A stretch of 64,000 bases of DNA from Nymphaea colorata. Lineage: Eukaryota > Streptophyta > Magnoliopsida > Nymphaeales > Nymphaeaceae. Both the position numbers and the translations under genes were made by a program. The stretch spans positions 34,321,706-34,385,705 of the forward strand of contig NC_045139.1 in NCBI RefSeq assembly GCF_008831285.2, given 5' to 3'. The notes beneath the pieces were generated by a model. That model searched no databases, was not told the DNA's origin, and worked only from the letters and a program-made list of their open reading frames with translations. Positions 13,601 to 24,803 of this stretch are shown piece by piece; positions within the stretch are counted from its first letter, which is position 1, and each line of letters starts with the position of its first letter.

Positions 13601-15843
13601 AAATAATATTAGACCGATGATTAATGTTATTGTCCGAACTTGTGAGGCTGCAAAACAAAAAAAGTTGTAATGAGCTCAGCTTGCATAAAACTTGTCTAGA
13701 TATGTAAAGCACTAGCAACTAGCTTGTAATGTGTAAGAGTGGAACATCAAAAAGCAATTTCTGGTTTGAACCTGATTTCTGTTCCTTGTTATGTTCATGT
13801 GTGTCTTTGAGAGCAGAAGGTTGCTTCATGTGGCTGCATGCATGGATCCATGCACATGCATGAAATTCAGAAAAGATGTTGAAGACATTTTGATGTGAAC
13901 CATGATTGGCTTGTATTGAACTTGGGGTTGCCTCTTCTCAGACAAGCTCCACAATTGTCAAATTCGTACTTTACCTTAGAGCATATGTTCTCTTGCATTA
14001 TGGATAGTAGATTGATAGAATAATCAATAATGCCCCCCATATTGGTTTTATTGGGTATGTTGGTCTGTCATACAATATAAGTGTGTATTGTACAATGTTG
14101 TAAGAGTACCTTTTTAGAAAAGTTTTCCAGAACTTGGGATGGAGCTACTGGCCTATCTTTTTTCAGTTTTCAACCTTATGGCGATAGTAACAAAATACAC
14201 AGTTGTATTGCTGCACAGAGCTGCTGAACTTATACTTGCTGCATGGTGCACCCTACGTACATCTGTGCACATCGTTTAAATTGCCATGCACAATGAGATC
14301 CCATGAATCTCTCATGCTTTCCAGCCAAAGTTACTGTCTATAATTTATTTCTGTAGAATTGTCGTCTTGTTTCATGTTGAGCTGATTCTTGTTACCATGA
14401 GGCCACATGGCTATCCTATTAAGTTCTGAAGTAGGATTTTTTTTTTCTCTATGTATTGGTAGACAATTTTTCTTTAGCTGTGATTTAATTGGTGCCTTAA
14501 TTGTTTGGTAATGTATTACAATGCAGTCAGCAAAGCGGATTTTATTGTTAGTGGTGGCTCTTGGCCTGCTCTTCATGTTCATGCAGCCACCAATTCCATT
14601 CTCCCTAGCATTCAGATCAGAAATTATCAAAGCAGCTCATTTATCTGCTGATGACAGCTCAATCTACGGTTTTACAATGGTTAAGCCTTCATGGCCATCA
14701 TGGTTGCTTATCTCCACTATCATGCTCACACTTGCAGCAGCTACTAACATCATTCCAATAAAGTACATCGTTGAGTTGAGGACATTTTATGCAGTTGGTG
14801 TGGGAATCACATTTGGCATCTATATCTGTGCAGAATATTTCCTTCAGGCTGTACTCTTGCACGTATTAATTGTTGCTACTGTTGTATGTACGTCTGTTTT
14901 TGTAGTCTTCACACACTTGCCGTCAGCATCAAGCCCTCGCATTTTACCATGGATTTTCGCTCTTGTGGTAGCCCTTTTCCCTGTAACATATTTGTTGGAG
15001 GGACAGCTGCGGGTGGTTAGTGAACTTGATGGTGAAGGGAAAAAGTTTGCTACCCTTTTGGCCATTGAAGGCGCCCGAGCATCTCTTTTGGGATTATATG
15101 CTGCCATATTTATGTTAATTGCCTTGGAGATCAAATTTGAATTAGCTTCACTTTTGCGAGAGAAAGCTCAAGAGAGAGGTCTTTTGCATAATCCTGCAAA
15201 TCAGAGCAGTGGTTTCAATCCAAAATTCAGGCTCTTACAGCAACGGCGGGCTTCGGCTGCTCCATCTTTCACAGTGAAGAAGCTAGCAGCTGAGGGTGCA
15301 TGGATGCCAGCTGTTGGTAATGCTGCTACAATTCTTTGTTTCACCACCTGCTTACTGTTGAGCATCTATTTGACAGGTGGATCAAACCGGTCAATATTCT
15401 TGTTGGCACCTATTTTGTTGCTTCTAAATCAGGATTCGGACTTCTTTACCGGATTTGGGGACAGGCAACGTTATTTTCCAGTGACTGTTGTGATATCCAG
15501 TTACTTGGTATTAAATGCTCTCTACAGGGTATGGGAAGAAATATGGCATGGAGATTCAGGATGGGGTTTAGAGATTGGTGGGCCAGGGTGGTTCTTTGCT
15601 GTGAAAAACGTAGCCCTTCTCATCCTTACGCTGCCTAATCACATCCTTTTCAACCGCTTCATGTGGGATTTTACCAAACAGACAGATGCAGTCCTGTTAT
15701 TGACCATGCCCCTCAACCTGCCATCGATAGTAATCACTGACATAAGCACAGTGATGGTACTGGGGTTACTTGGGGTAATTTATTCCTTGGCGCAATATTT
15801 GACTGCAAGGCAAGTTAGGATTGCAGGCATGAAGTACATATGA
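1693..15843 (+). CDS. NEF1: NO EXINE FORMATION 1 (NEF1) membrane protein
   Basis: Four exons: 1693-2901, 12468-13039, 13185-13404 and 14527-15843. Phases close exactly and give 1105 aa; Arabidopsis NEF1 (At5g13390) is about 1120 aa. All introns are GT..AG. The product is recognised by colinear similarity along its length, for example [15 protein letters not shown] in exon 1, [16 protein letters not shown] in exon 2, [14 protein letters not shown] in exon 3 and [15 protein letters not shown] in exon 4. It is a polytopic membrane protein with many hydrophobic segments and no catalytic motif I recognise. In Arabidopsis NEF1 is needed for primexine formation and sporopollenin deposition on the pollen wall, and is reported as plastid-associated; that role is inferred here by orthology. 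The first ATG (1693) was chosen; an in-frame ATG at 1741 is possible. Intron 1 is about 9.6 kb and packed with repeats. Confidence 0.95.
4444..4802. repeat. Tandem repeat of about 142-151 bp, 2.5 copies
   Basis: Units start near 4444, 4595 and 4736 (partial). Each opens with a TCATGTGG-like block, then GGTGCAAAG-like and CAAAAAGCTTT-like blocks. Part of an earlier unit's tail may precede 4444. A fragment with the same GTAGGTGCAAAGCAAT core appears near 8464. Confidence 0.7.
5068..5414 (-). mobile_element. hAT-like miniature inverted-repeat element, copy 2 (347 bp)
   Basis: The ends are CTGTGTCACATGGG and, reverse-complemented, CAATGTAACACGGGC. They are homologous to the opposite ends of the element at 9273-9592, so this copy lies in the other orientation. 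It is flanked by AGTCAGAG (5060-5067) and AGTCAGGG (5415-5422), a 7/8-matching 8-bp target duplication. The interior is AT-rich and non-coding. It is more decayed than the 9273 copy. Confidence 0.65.
5550..8105 (-). pseudogene. Decayed Ty3-type retrotransposon gag-pol, inside NEF1 intron 1
   Basis: Read on the minus strand the order is gag, zinc knuckle, protease, reverse transcriptase, as in Ty3 elements. A gag N-terminal piece starts near 8102. The gag core is at 7667-7455 ([17 protein letters not shown]). A CCHC knuckle lies near 7130-7080 ([14 protein letters not shown]). The protease site [11 protein letters not shown] is near 6590-6550. Reverse transcriptase begins near 6160 ([16 protein letters not shown]) and continues past 5700, with [12 protein letters not shown] and a shifted FFDDIL where the YxDD motif is expected. 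Frames are broken by stops and shifts and by an inserted element at 6765-7042. No RNase H, integrase or LTR pair was found, so it is a truncated, inactive remnant. Confidence 0.85.
6765..7042. mobile_element. Small terminal-inverted-repeat element, copy 1 (278 bp), nested in the Ty3 relic
   Basis: The ends are ATTGTCACATA and TATGTGACAAT, perfect inverted repeats. The interior is T/A-rich with repeated TATAATACCCGAGAAAT-like blocks near both ends. It separates the zinc-knuckle part from the protease part of the retrotransposon relic. I could not define a target duplication, so the superfamily is open. Confidence 0.6.
9154..9668. repeat. Tandem duplication (91-bp period), second copy split by a transposon
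   Basis: Copy A (9154-9244) reads through TTATTGCCACTAGAAA, AATAAAAGGCATGAA and TTTTCACATTT. Copy B begins at 9245, is interrupted after 9272 by the element at 9273-9592, and resumes at 9593 to about 9668. Confidence 0.8.
9273..9592 (+). mobile_element. hAT-like miniature inverted-repeat element, copy 1 (320 bp)
   Basis: It has perfect 18-bp terminal inverted repeats, CTATGTCACATGGGTGCT at 9273-9290 and its complement at 9575-9592. The flanks are an exact 8-bp direct duplication TAAAAGGC (9265-9272 and 9593-9600). An unoccupied paralogous target with a single TAAAAGGC exists 91 bp upstream at 9174-9181. The 8-bp duplication fits the hAT superfamily. It is non-coding and so non-autonomous. 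Confidence 0.85.
10549..10941. mobile_element. Small terminal-inverted-repeat element, copy 2 (393 bp)
   Basis: Perfect 9-bp inverted ends ATAGTCACA and TGTGACTAT. The right third is clearly homologous to the right third of the element at 6765-7042: both show TTTGCC, an ACAACT block, CCRTATTATACC and a TTGCCGT or TCGCCGT block before a GATATnTGTGAC end. The interior is longer and very T-rich. Confidence 0.6.
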
Positions 15844-17100
15844 GAGGCATGACAGTTACTGTTATATGAGGTATGCACTTGCTATTTGTTTCTAGTTGCT
15901 TCATTACTGTCATCTATTTGTCTTTAACATTTAGTTAATGGTCCTGTTGAGCATCAATGATCTCCCTTGTGTTGCATTTAAATGCGCCGGGAAAATTGTA
16001 GATATGTAGCTCCTGATATCTTCTGTTGTCAACCTTGCTAAAGTGCGTTCTGGTGGTTGGTCCAGGCTCTCTTAATTTCTAATTGTTGGCATTACTCTTG
16101 ACATGATAAAGTGAAACTACTTTTTTTTTTTGGGTAGCATTCACTTATCAATTTCTGTTTATTTTATTCTATTTTTTCCCCTTTCCTCTTGATTGGAGTG
16201 AGAATAGCTGTCTTTGTGCATCTACTTCTTTTCTCTGTCTGCAATACCACTGTCTTCTTGCTGTTTGTAATGTAGGAACCTTTCCAAGTCCCGTCTCTGG
16301 AAGAAGATATGAGATGGGTGGCAACAACAAGAGCAAAATTTTTCTCATCAGCCGGAGGCAGGGTTTTACATTTCATGTACTTTTAAGCGGGACTTCGAGA
16401 CCGGGTCAAAGGAGAAAAGCAAGTTATCGATTCCTGGACCTGAAATTTTGAACGTGCTTTTGTACAAAAAAATTTCTAGATATTGGGAGGATAAGTTTAT
16501 GAGCCTGGAAATGTTCATTTTGCTAAGTTCAATCAGTTTCATTTGTCCAGTTCTTAGTTTCACCATTTTACTTGTGTCGAGTCGGGGGAACTGCCTAGTT
16601 TGTTGCAGGTTGCAATCTTTTAAGACCGGTATCTGGAAAATCAAATCGTACTACGGTTGCAAGGAATCGAGGTCCAGATTCTGGGAACAAAATGATTGTA
16701 TACGCGTTGGTTGTGGGAACAAGATGTTTAACTATCTGTGTCCTATGCTTTTGAAATTTTTGGTAATGGGAATCATTCTGAGTCCTTTTGGATGAGGGTT
16801 TTGAGAGGCCTGCAAATCATGGTGCAGAAGAAGATTTTTTCTTTGCAATAGTGTACATGCCGAGCGACGTGATTATATGCGACCTGCTCACTTTCTCCCA
16901 CTTGGCGGTGAATGAGCCTAAAGGGCCCAAGCTTTTTTACTTGCTAGGCATCTTTCTTGCATCCGGCCGGACCAACTGGCCTACCAGCCGGCAGCCCATC
17001 ATTGGTGTAACAACCTGAGAACACCGATGCAGTAGCGCATCGTTACAAAAAATTGAAAGACAATGAAAGAGGCGAGGGCTTCTGGCTGGCGGCCCTTGTT
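15844..17100. other. NEF1 3' UTR and spacer
   Basis: Downstream of the NEF1 stop, T-rich sequence to about 16150 fits a 3' UTR. The rest up to 17100 holds short unmatched open frames on both strands and no recognisable gene. Confidence 0.4.
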
Positions 17101-17124
17101 GCAACAGAGAGAATAGGAGAGGCG

Positions 17125-17178
17125 ATGCCTGCCTGATAAAGAGGGACAGTCATGCCTGCGTGATAAAAAGGGACAGTG
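17125..17178. repeat. 27-bp tandem duplication
   Basis: Two adjacent copies, 17125-17151 and 17152-17178, of a unit beginning ATGCCTGC and containing GGGACAGT, with three mismatches. A small hairpin, CGATGC paired with GCATCG, lies just upstream near 17024-17041. Confidence 0.8.
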
Positions 17179-17306
17179 AAAGAGCAGAGGATTTTCTGAG
17201 GGAAGCAACAAATTAGAAAGAGAGACTCGAGCCGAAACATGTAAGAAATACTATCGCATAAAAAATAAAAAAAACAAGTATTTTTAACATGGTTTGGGAC
17301 ACAAAA

Positions 17307-17419
17307 GTGTCTGAAGCGCTCGCTTCAGGCACCTAATGCATGAACGTCAGTGAGGTGAGCACACGCTCGCCTCATTAATGGACGCACTCACTGTGACGAT
17401 ACGCTTCGAGGCGTGAAGC
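17307..17419. repeat. Cluster of three GC-rich short inverted repeats
   Basis: First: CTGAAGCG-CT-CGCTTCAG at 17311-17328, extendable to 11 of 12 pairs. Second: TGAGGTGAGC paired with GCTCGCCTCA around ACAC at 17351-17374, 9 of 10 pairs. Third: GCTTC paired with GAAGC around 17403-17419. They stand out from AT-rich surroundings. Function unknown. Confidence 0.6.
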
Positions 17420-18166
17420 ATTGACGGGAATCCGGTGATTTCGTTCAGGGAACCCTAGACAGTTTAGTCCAAACTAAGTGGAACATTAATTAGCGGTTCA
17501 CGATCTTAGAACATGATGGAGACGGTAATCGAAGACGACTCAGATTTTTCATAAACTAAAGTACAAAGACGACGCCATAGACACTAGCAAAACGCCTATC
17601 ATCGTCAGTTGTCACCGATGCCGAAAATTGATGTGAAAAAAGTTCATGGGGGCACATGCACGTGACTATGGCAAGCAGGAGACACAAGCAAATCAGAGCG
17701 AAAACCAGGAAACATATCTATGGAAACCTGAGAACGACTGATAAATCCGAATATATCCATTTGAGATTTCCTTCATTTGTTGGACGAAATGAGCAATGAG
17801 ACGGGCCATCTTTGCTTGCCAACTACTTCTTGTTCATATTACTAAACTTACAAAAATCCCTATTTCAGACAGTTTTACATAGAAAATGGGGAAAGCAAAA
17901 GGAATAAGATCTTGACATGTGTCTGAACTCTTGATTCGACTTTGTTCCTGATACATCTAAGACAAAAAAGGGATGGCATTGTGGTAGACCGGCGAGGATA
18001 AACCAGAACTTCTAAAAATCAAATCCCCTTAATCAGTTAAGTTTCCAGATGCCCAGGCAAAATTACAGCCTCCAATGCCTTCTCCATCACAAGAGCTGAA
18101 TCAAAGAGATGCGCAATCGAAGTGGAAACATGAAAATAAAATTATTAGGTACCAAAGATTGAATCT
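17420..18166. other. Spacer and RING-gene 3' UTR
   Basis: No gene seen. The part nearest 18166 would be the 3' UTR of the minus-strand RING gene. Confidence 0.35.
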
Positions 18167-20216
18167 TCAAGAGGTTCCAGGAAGGTATATCCTGTGTATG
18201 TTATTGGTCGATAGCTTCCGTCTGCAGGTTGGACATTTTTTCTGAAGATTGATGGCACTGGTAATGCAGGAATGACAGAAGATGTGTCCACATAGGGTTG
18301 ATGTCTCTTCTTTCATTGTATCCATACAGATTGCACATGTCAGATTCACCTTCATGTCCATAGAACGACTGCTTGATCCAGCTGCACCTTTTTTCTGCCA
18401 TAGGCAACAAAAATAAGATTATACACATGCACAAACAAGAAGCACCATGTGTCATGTCCAGTTCTAAGAAGGCCAAGATCATTGAGAAAATAACACCATA
18501 GAAGAGCAAAAAGATCCATGAACCCAAACTTAAACCACCATTTTGTGAATTCTTACTGCAGGCATGTAAAATTGATCCTTACCCTTAAAAAAGCAATCTC
18601 AACTAAGAAGTAAGAAGCTTGTCAATGCAAGAGTATAACTATCAACGATATGAACTCTCAATGTATTCCAACCATTTGATCAATCCTTCTTTTATAATCT
18701 ACAGCCTAACTACCAGCTCTAAGTTATCAAATTTTCCTTGTTAGCTTGTTCTGCATTTTTGTAGAACTCCTAGGCGATCTTTTTTCTCAGTAGCAAGAGA
18801 AATTCTTCCCCTTTTCTCAAACAAAGAACCCATTATAGGGGTAGCTTTAGTTCAAATGAATGAACTTATCATAAGGTCAAAGTAGAATAAACAGCAAGTG
18901 TAATGTGCAGTTTCCCACTTGAACTGTGTAGATCCCATGACTTATTTTGGGCTATAACTGAAGCAAATCTTACTAGCATTTATACAGTAACACCACTTTG
19001 AGTATCTAGAAACCCAACTACGACATCTTTGCATCCACCTATTTAAAACAAATATATGTAACCAGATGATACAACAACAATTTACAAAATTGAAACAAAT
19101 TTGACCTGTATGAGGTCCCACCAAATGAGAGATCAAATCAGAAATCTGGACATTTCAAGCAGCCTAATTCAGTGCCATGTATGTACATCACACACAATGT
19201 TTGGCAACTGGAGCCCCTAAATTTGACTTTTAGAATAGTGAAAGTCTTGAAGGAAAAGGGGCTTTTACTCAAAGAAATCAAATGCTGGCCTGGATGTTTA
19301 TATAACAGCATTAAATTACTGACGTAATGAGGTTGCACCTTGTCAAATTGCCTTACACTTGCACCACCATCCTCTCCATCTTCAAATATATTTATCTTAT
19401 TCTTTGGATATTCTGCATAGAAAAATTTATTTCTTAGAACAGTTGTAAAAATTGGTTTGGAAAACAAAAAAAGAGGCTGGAGATATATATCCACCAACGT
19501 CCATCAAACATTATACAGAAGGAAACTACAAGGCAGGAATACAAAGTGCACAAAAACTCCCCAATGACTATAACCAGGCAGACAGAAACAAACCTAAACT
19601 CTTTGAAACGAAGCTAACTTTTTTGAAATAACAAAACAAGCCCACACCTCTAAATCCGAGCCGAAGTTCCAAATCCTCTTCAGTGATAACTGGTGCCCAG
19701 GACCTACTATGAGAAAACATACCCCTCCCCTGCAAACATACAGCAAAGAAATAAAACCTTCTGCACTAAAAAAAGGAGGGGTATGTCAAAAGCCCAATAA
19801 TGCACATGATGAAGCAGGTAGAAGAGTGACACTGAAGGGAGGGGAAAAAAAGTACAAACTGATAACGTACAATTACAAATGCAAAATGCCTAAATGTCAT
19901 TTTAATGCATAAACAAGCTTGATCACATCAAATGCATAATGTTTTACAACTTTGCAAGTGTACAAAGGCAATACACCAGGAAGTCACAATCATCAGTGAC
20001 CCTTGCACTTACCTCTATAAAGGACCTCGGGGAAAAGATCTGCACGTCGTCGTCATCATCATCTATGGTAATGGGCTCAGGAAACCTTAAAGCACAATTA
20101 GCAGTCATGGTACCACCTTTTGAAAATAAAGAATGACCTAGTCTTAACTCAAGATCTTCTTTTGGATGTCTCTTTGATCTCAATGACTGCACAGTATGCC
20201 AATCAATTTGTTCCAT
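18167..20216 (-). CDS. C3HC4 RING-finger E3 ubiquitin ligase, RNF4-like
   Basis: Coding exons on the minus strand: 20216-20013, 19729-19648, 19412-19339 and 18394-18167. Phases close to give 195 aa. The C-terminal RING is C-x2-C-x11-C-x-H-x2-C-x2-C-x10-C-x2-C (about residues 140-177), with all eight zinc ligands present, as in an active E2-binding RING. Residues 49-61 are PITIDDDDDDVQIF-like: hydrophobic cores beside six aspartates, resembling a SUMO-interaction motif. The motif EDLELRLG occurs twice (residues 20-27 and 86-93), matching the LxLxL EAR-type repressor signature. Small plant RING proteins of this layout (At5g48655 and At3g07200 type) are the nearest family. A role as a SUMO-targeted ligase or a link to TOPLESS corepressors is inference. 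The start ATG lies four bases after a probable 5'-UTR intron acceptor. The third exon's donor (GTGCAA) is weak. Confidence 0.85.
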
Positions 20217-21890
20217 GCACCTAGCAAGCCAAAGCATGAACACATCAGCAATCCAAGTGCAAGATTTCAAAGATTCTCCTATCCCCAACAGTGCAAACCA
20301 TCTAAAATTAAATTCCATGAAAAGGAAGAATGTGGTCAAAGATAGCAGGATTAAGAAACAAAAAAAAGAACAAAAAATGAAGTTAGTAGGATTCGGACAA
20401 GTTCTGAACCAAAGAAATAAAATCTTCTGAAAAATCCACAAGCATAGTTTTTCAAGAAAAAGGAAGTATAGAAAATAGTAGGTCTAAGAAACAAAAAAGG
20501 ATAAAAGCAAAGTTATTAAAGCATGACAATGAAGGACCTGATCCAGAGGATTAAGACAGCAAAGTATGAAGTATGAACCAAACAAATAAAAATTTCTCAA
20601 AAGCCAAAAACATAGCTCAAATAGAAGAAAAAGGGAACACAGAAAATATACCGGAACAAAATCGGAACCAAACTTAATAGTCATCTTACAAGAAATCCAA
20701 CTCTTTAGGTATCTCAAACCTTGATTAAGTTGTTTTTGTAAGTCAAATCACCAAATTCATCTGAGTATTAACCCATCCAGGAACGTGTTTTTTCCGAAAG
20801 AATCAAAGTAGTGGGACTGTTTGTACAAGGATTTCATAAACAGAAGCGTAACGAAGGACATGAAAAAGTCGAACATTATGGACTATTCGGTGGATTGAAT
20901 TGGCTTTCATAAGTCAAAACAGCAATTCAAGTGAGCATCAACCCATGCTGTAACGTAGTCAGAAAGAACCGAAGCCGCAGCCATGTTACTGACTGGAACA
21001 CCGACAACCATCATATCATCGCCGGTTAGCTTTACCAATAAAGGGAACAAAAAACAAGCCAAGAAACGGAGAGGAGAAATCCACGGTAACTATCGGCATG
21101 AAAAAGAATAGGAGCCTATACAATAGCTCCATATGTCGGAGATCAACAACCCTGTTCTCAAAGAAACATTCCTAAGCCCTCCCGACAATCTCCATCGTGC
21201 ATGTGGCATAGTTGAGACATGTCACTAGTTTCCGAACATAAACAGTTTATGGGGATTATCCAAAACAAGGCTTTGGGTCTGCATTAAGAAGAGGCACTCT
21301 AGGAGATAACCTCCTTTGGGCTTCTTAGAAATCCCACCACGAGAAGACTCTTGTAATAAACTTTGTCTCCAAATCGATGCAAGCCAAACAAACTAAATTA
21401 CTCAAATCCTCAACAGTGTCAATACCTTATTTATGTTTCCAACTAAACCAGTGCTAGATAAAAGACAGAACCAAGTCAACAAAATCTAATTTCCATAAAC
21501 GACTGGCAACCAAAACCCCAATCCGTCCAGGGAAAATCCCAAACCAAAGAGCATGGTGCACAACGGTACTTGAAACAAAACGAAGCGAACACAAACGAGT
21601 CACCCAAAAATCAAGACAGAAACGCATGAAAATCTGTCAGAAATAAAACGAGACAATCGATGACAAAGCCATTGACGCGTTTAAAAGAGAACAAACGAAA
21701 CCCTAGCTTCAATATCAACAAAAGAAAGGCCAAAAGTCATAAAAGAAAACCAAACCTTCCGCCTAAAGGGTAGAAATCGATCCTCCTCCTTCCAATCCAA
21801 ATCAGAGTTTTCTCGTCGCAGGATCGATCGACAGGAGAGGGAGGCAAAGAGAGAGGGAAAGAGAGCAAGAACTAGCCCGGAGAGCGGGAA
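20217..21890 (-). other. Probable 5'-UTR exon and intron of the RING gene
   Basis: A GA-rich leader exon on the minus strand, about 21880-21756, ends GGCGGAAG followed by GTTTGG. The matching acceptor is GGCTTGCTAG ending at 20221, four bases before the start codon. The intron of about 1.5 kb holds nothing else recognisable. Inferred from splice signals only. Confidence 0.5.
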
Positions 21891-22568
21891 TAAAAAATGT
21901 GAGCCTAAGAGAAAGCCCTTCGGTTTCCATGTTCTAACATCCGTTGCCTGCCTGTTCTAACGTGTTCTAACCCGTCATTCTGGCTCCGCTAAGGGTAACA
22001 TGCGTCAAAATTCGTCCATCCAATGGCAGATGGCCACGTCAACGGTATCGGCCTTGGAAGTCAGAATCAAAATATGACGAAAATCTTCCCCTCGTTAACG
22101 GGCGTTTAATTAGGTGGATTAGTGGGTCGGATCTTTTAAGACCCGGTTTAATCAGAACCAAATCTCGCTTTCGATAAAAAAGAAATAACATCCAGTCCAA
22201 ATAAGATGGGATTTCATCCCATGGCGTTCGACTAATGCATGTTCCTCCATCAGCACATTGCTTTTTCCGGAAGGTGTAGCGTAGTTGGTCGGACTGAATT
22301 GGTAGAGAGGCGAAGGTATGATTGCCAATGCGACGCTTAATTGACGGGTGTCCCACTCTTTACATAGCTCTCAAAATAACTTTAAACCTCGAAAACAGAG
22401 AGGAGCTTCAACCTCTTTAAGATATCTCATATTACTTGCACTCACACCTTGTTAGCCATTTAATTCATTCATTCTATGGATCTTGGAATCTTGAAGCACC
22501 TAGACTTAAAGCTGAAAGCAACTAATGCAATCACTACGAAGATCAAATGAAGCACCTACCTTCATTAA
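21891..22568. other. Spacer with possible tRNA-derived SINE relic
   Basis: No gene seen. Around 22277-22288 TAGCGTAGTTGG resembles a pol III A box, and GGTATGATTGCC near 22315 could be a degenerate B box at tRNA-like spacing. Confidence 0.25.
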
Positions 22569-22805
22569 GGCCCCCGTTTGATGCACGTAAAGAAAAATCT
22601 ACGGTAAAATTACCATTGTACGACATGGAGATTTTTTGGTGCAAAAAAGTCGGACCTCTCTAGGTCTTGACTTTTTTGCATGGGAATTTTTTCCCATTTC
22701 AAAGAAAAATACATGGTAAAATTTCTTCTGTTTGATGCTGCGGAGTAAACAGTACAAACTAAAAAAAAAATTTCAGCATCTTTTTCTTGTGCATCAAACG
22801 GGGCC
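22569..22805. mobile_element. Tourist-like MITE (PIF/Harbinger type), 237 bp
   Basis: The ends are GGCCCCCGTTTGATGCAC and, inverted, GGCCCCGTTTGATGCAC, identical apart from one extra C. Direct TAA triplets flank it (22566-22568 and 22806-22808), the 3-bp duplication typical of PIF/Harbinger. The interior contains a further hairpin-like stretch (GCAAAAAAGTC and GACTTTTTTGC). Non-coding. Confidence 0.8.
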
Positions 22806-24747
22806 TAAAGCAGCGAAGAAAAGGAAAAAGAGAGCGAGCAAGAACTGATAGGCTCTGTGTGAGGGGCTCAACCAATTCAGGAAGGGGAAGAAAGGAGGAA
22901 GGTTGTGAGAAGAATTTCATGGAATGTGGGAATGAGGGGACATTGGGTTCCCTAGCTAGGGAGAGAGGTGTAGATCCAACATGGATCCAAACCCAATCCA
23001 CATGTTGGATTCGAGTCTCTTTTCTTCAATTCAATTCTTTTGAGAATGATTTGTTCTTCTAATTTACCAAAATCATGCCTTTTCCTGCATAAAACGTGAT
23101 TTTCTTCACGATTTCTTCTCATGAAGGAAATACTTATCTAAGCAAGGGGATTTGTTTTACTTTGAATGTGTATGAGCGTAATCTTATGATCTGGATGTCA
23201 CGTAATTTATAATCCATTAGCTACTCTTGCGTTTTGCTTCATATCCATTCCTACCATATAGTCAACAACCTTCTCCGCATCAGCATCACTAGAAGAGTAC
23301 TTCTTTTTCATTTTTGTTCTATATTAGTAACGATCGTCCTTTTCTCTAGTTATTCTTGTTTTTTCCCCTCTTCTCAAGCTTATGTTCAAACTCATCAACC
23401 TTGGGTTTGCTCAGAGACGATTTCTGTTTCAGTGCATTGTTCTTATTGTGAGCATTCTCTCTCTACCCATCAAAATTTATTTATGCCTTTCATGGATTCT
23501 CTCAATGATTTTGCTTAATTAATTGACATAATATATCTCTATATGAATGGTTGTGAGTTCTTCATATACAGTTTTGCAGCTTGAACTTGTATGATTGATC
23601 ACTCTTCACAATTGCACTCCCTGTCCCAGGAAGTGAGGAGAATCCTATAACTCATATTTCAAAATCCAACGGCAAGTGTAATAGAAATTCAAACTCTAAT
23701 GGTAACAAGAACAAAAATTCAAAAATAATAAACAATTTTGCATTCATTTACCAAAAAGTTAGCATTATAATCAGATCATTCTCTTGCTGGGAGAACTTAC
23801 ACGTTCTTATATATGCCATGCAAAACATAATCAAAATGAAAATACACATATGTGATCTAACTACTGACAATAATGAAACCCAGATGGCTGATCGCATTGG
23901 CGCCCCCCTCGGGGTCCTATCATGTTCCACTGAAAAGAACACATAAACTATTAGTCTTAATGACCCAGTGAACAGTTCACAAAGGAACACGGACTCAAAC
24001 ACAAGCGCAGCATAATCTAAACGGGGATGGAACAAGTCTATATAGAAAAAAAAACAAACACGAAATGAATAAACTTGTATTATACTATCGACTTGATTCA
24101 CAATCTCTCCCTGATATAAACCTTGGTAGCTTAGATTATCATTTCGTGTGGAATATTATAACGGCTCAAGAACAATTTTCTCTCCGTATGGCCTTGTCAT
24201 TTTTGAAAGATACATTCCCTTGGGTAGTAGAATAGCTCACTTGGATGTGAACATTCATAACAAGTTCACCAAATGTTTGCTTATTTTTTGCTGAATTAAG
24301 ATTGTAATAATCATTTGTTGGTTACTCTTTTATTTAATTGAATATGATGGTTGATGGACATAGCAAGTGAAAGCAAGTCATGGTAACAAAACAAGTCAAT
24401 GGTCACCATTATTACTTGTGCCGTGCTCCACATTGAATAATCAAATAATCAGTGCGATGTTCTCTCAAATATCACATTCTATTGAACCTCTTGAAAGCAA
24501 GTCTATAACTTGGAGGGTATGGAAATTTGACTAAGTGTCCTTGGCATGAGTTTGAGAAGCTTTTGAAATGTCATAAATATTAAATTGCTCATTCTTTTTA
24601 AAAGTCCTTAAAGAAAAGTTTTTCTCTAACAAAAACTATTTTTGAGTGAGGATCTGGATGACGTTCCATAATCTGGATTGTTTGTTTTCATCTTCTTTTT
24701 TGCGACCCTATTAATCAGTATGATATTGATTAGCCCCGAGATGTCTA

Positions 24748-24803
24748 GAATAGTTGGTTAGATTAGTGGGCCGATCGAAGACGAATCGTCGGTTCGATTC
24801 TCT
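24748..24803 (+). repeat. tRNA-related fragment (possible SINE head)
   Basis: TAGAATAGTTGG resembles the A box of the internal pol III promoter and GGTTCGATTCT the B box, about 30 bp apart as in tRNA genes. The flanks do not pair as an acceptor stem and the T stem is mismatched, so it is not a functional tRNA. Confidence 0.3.
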
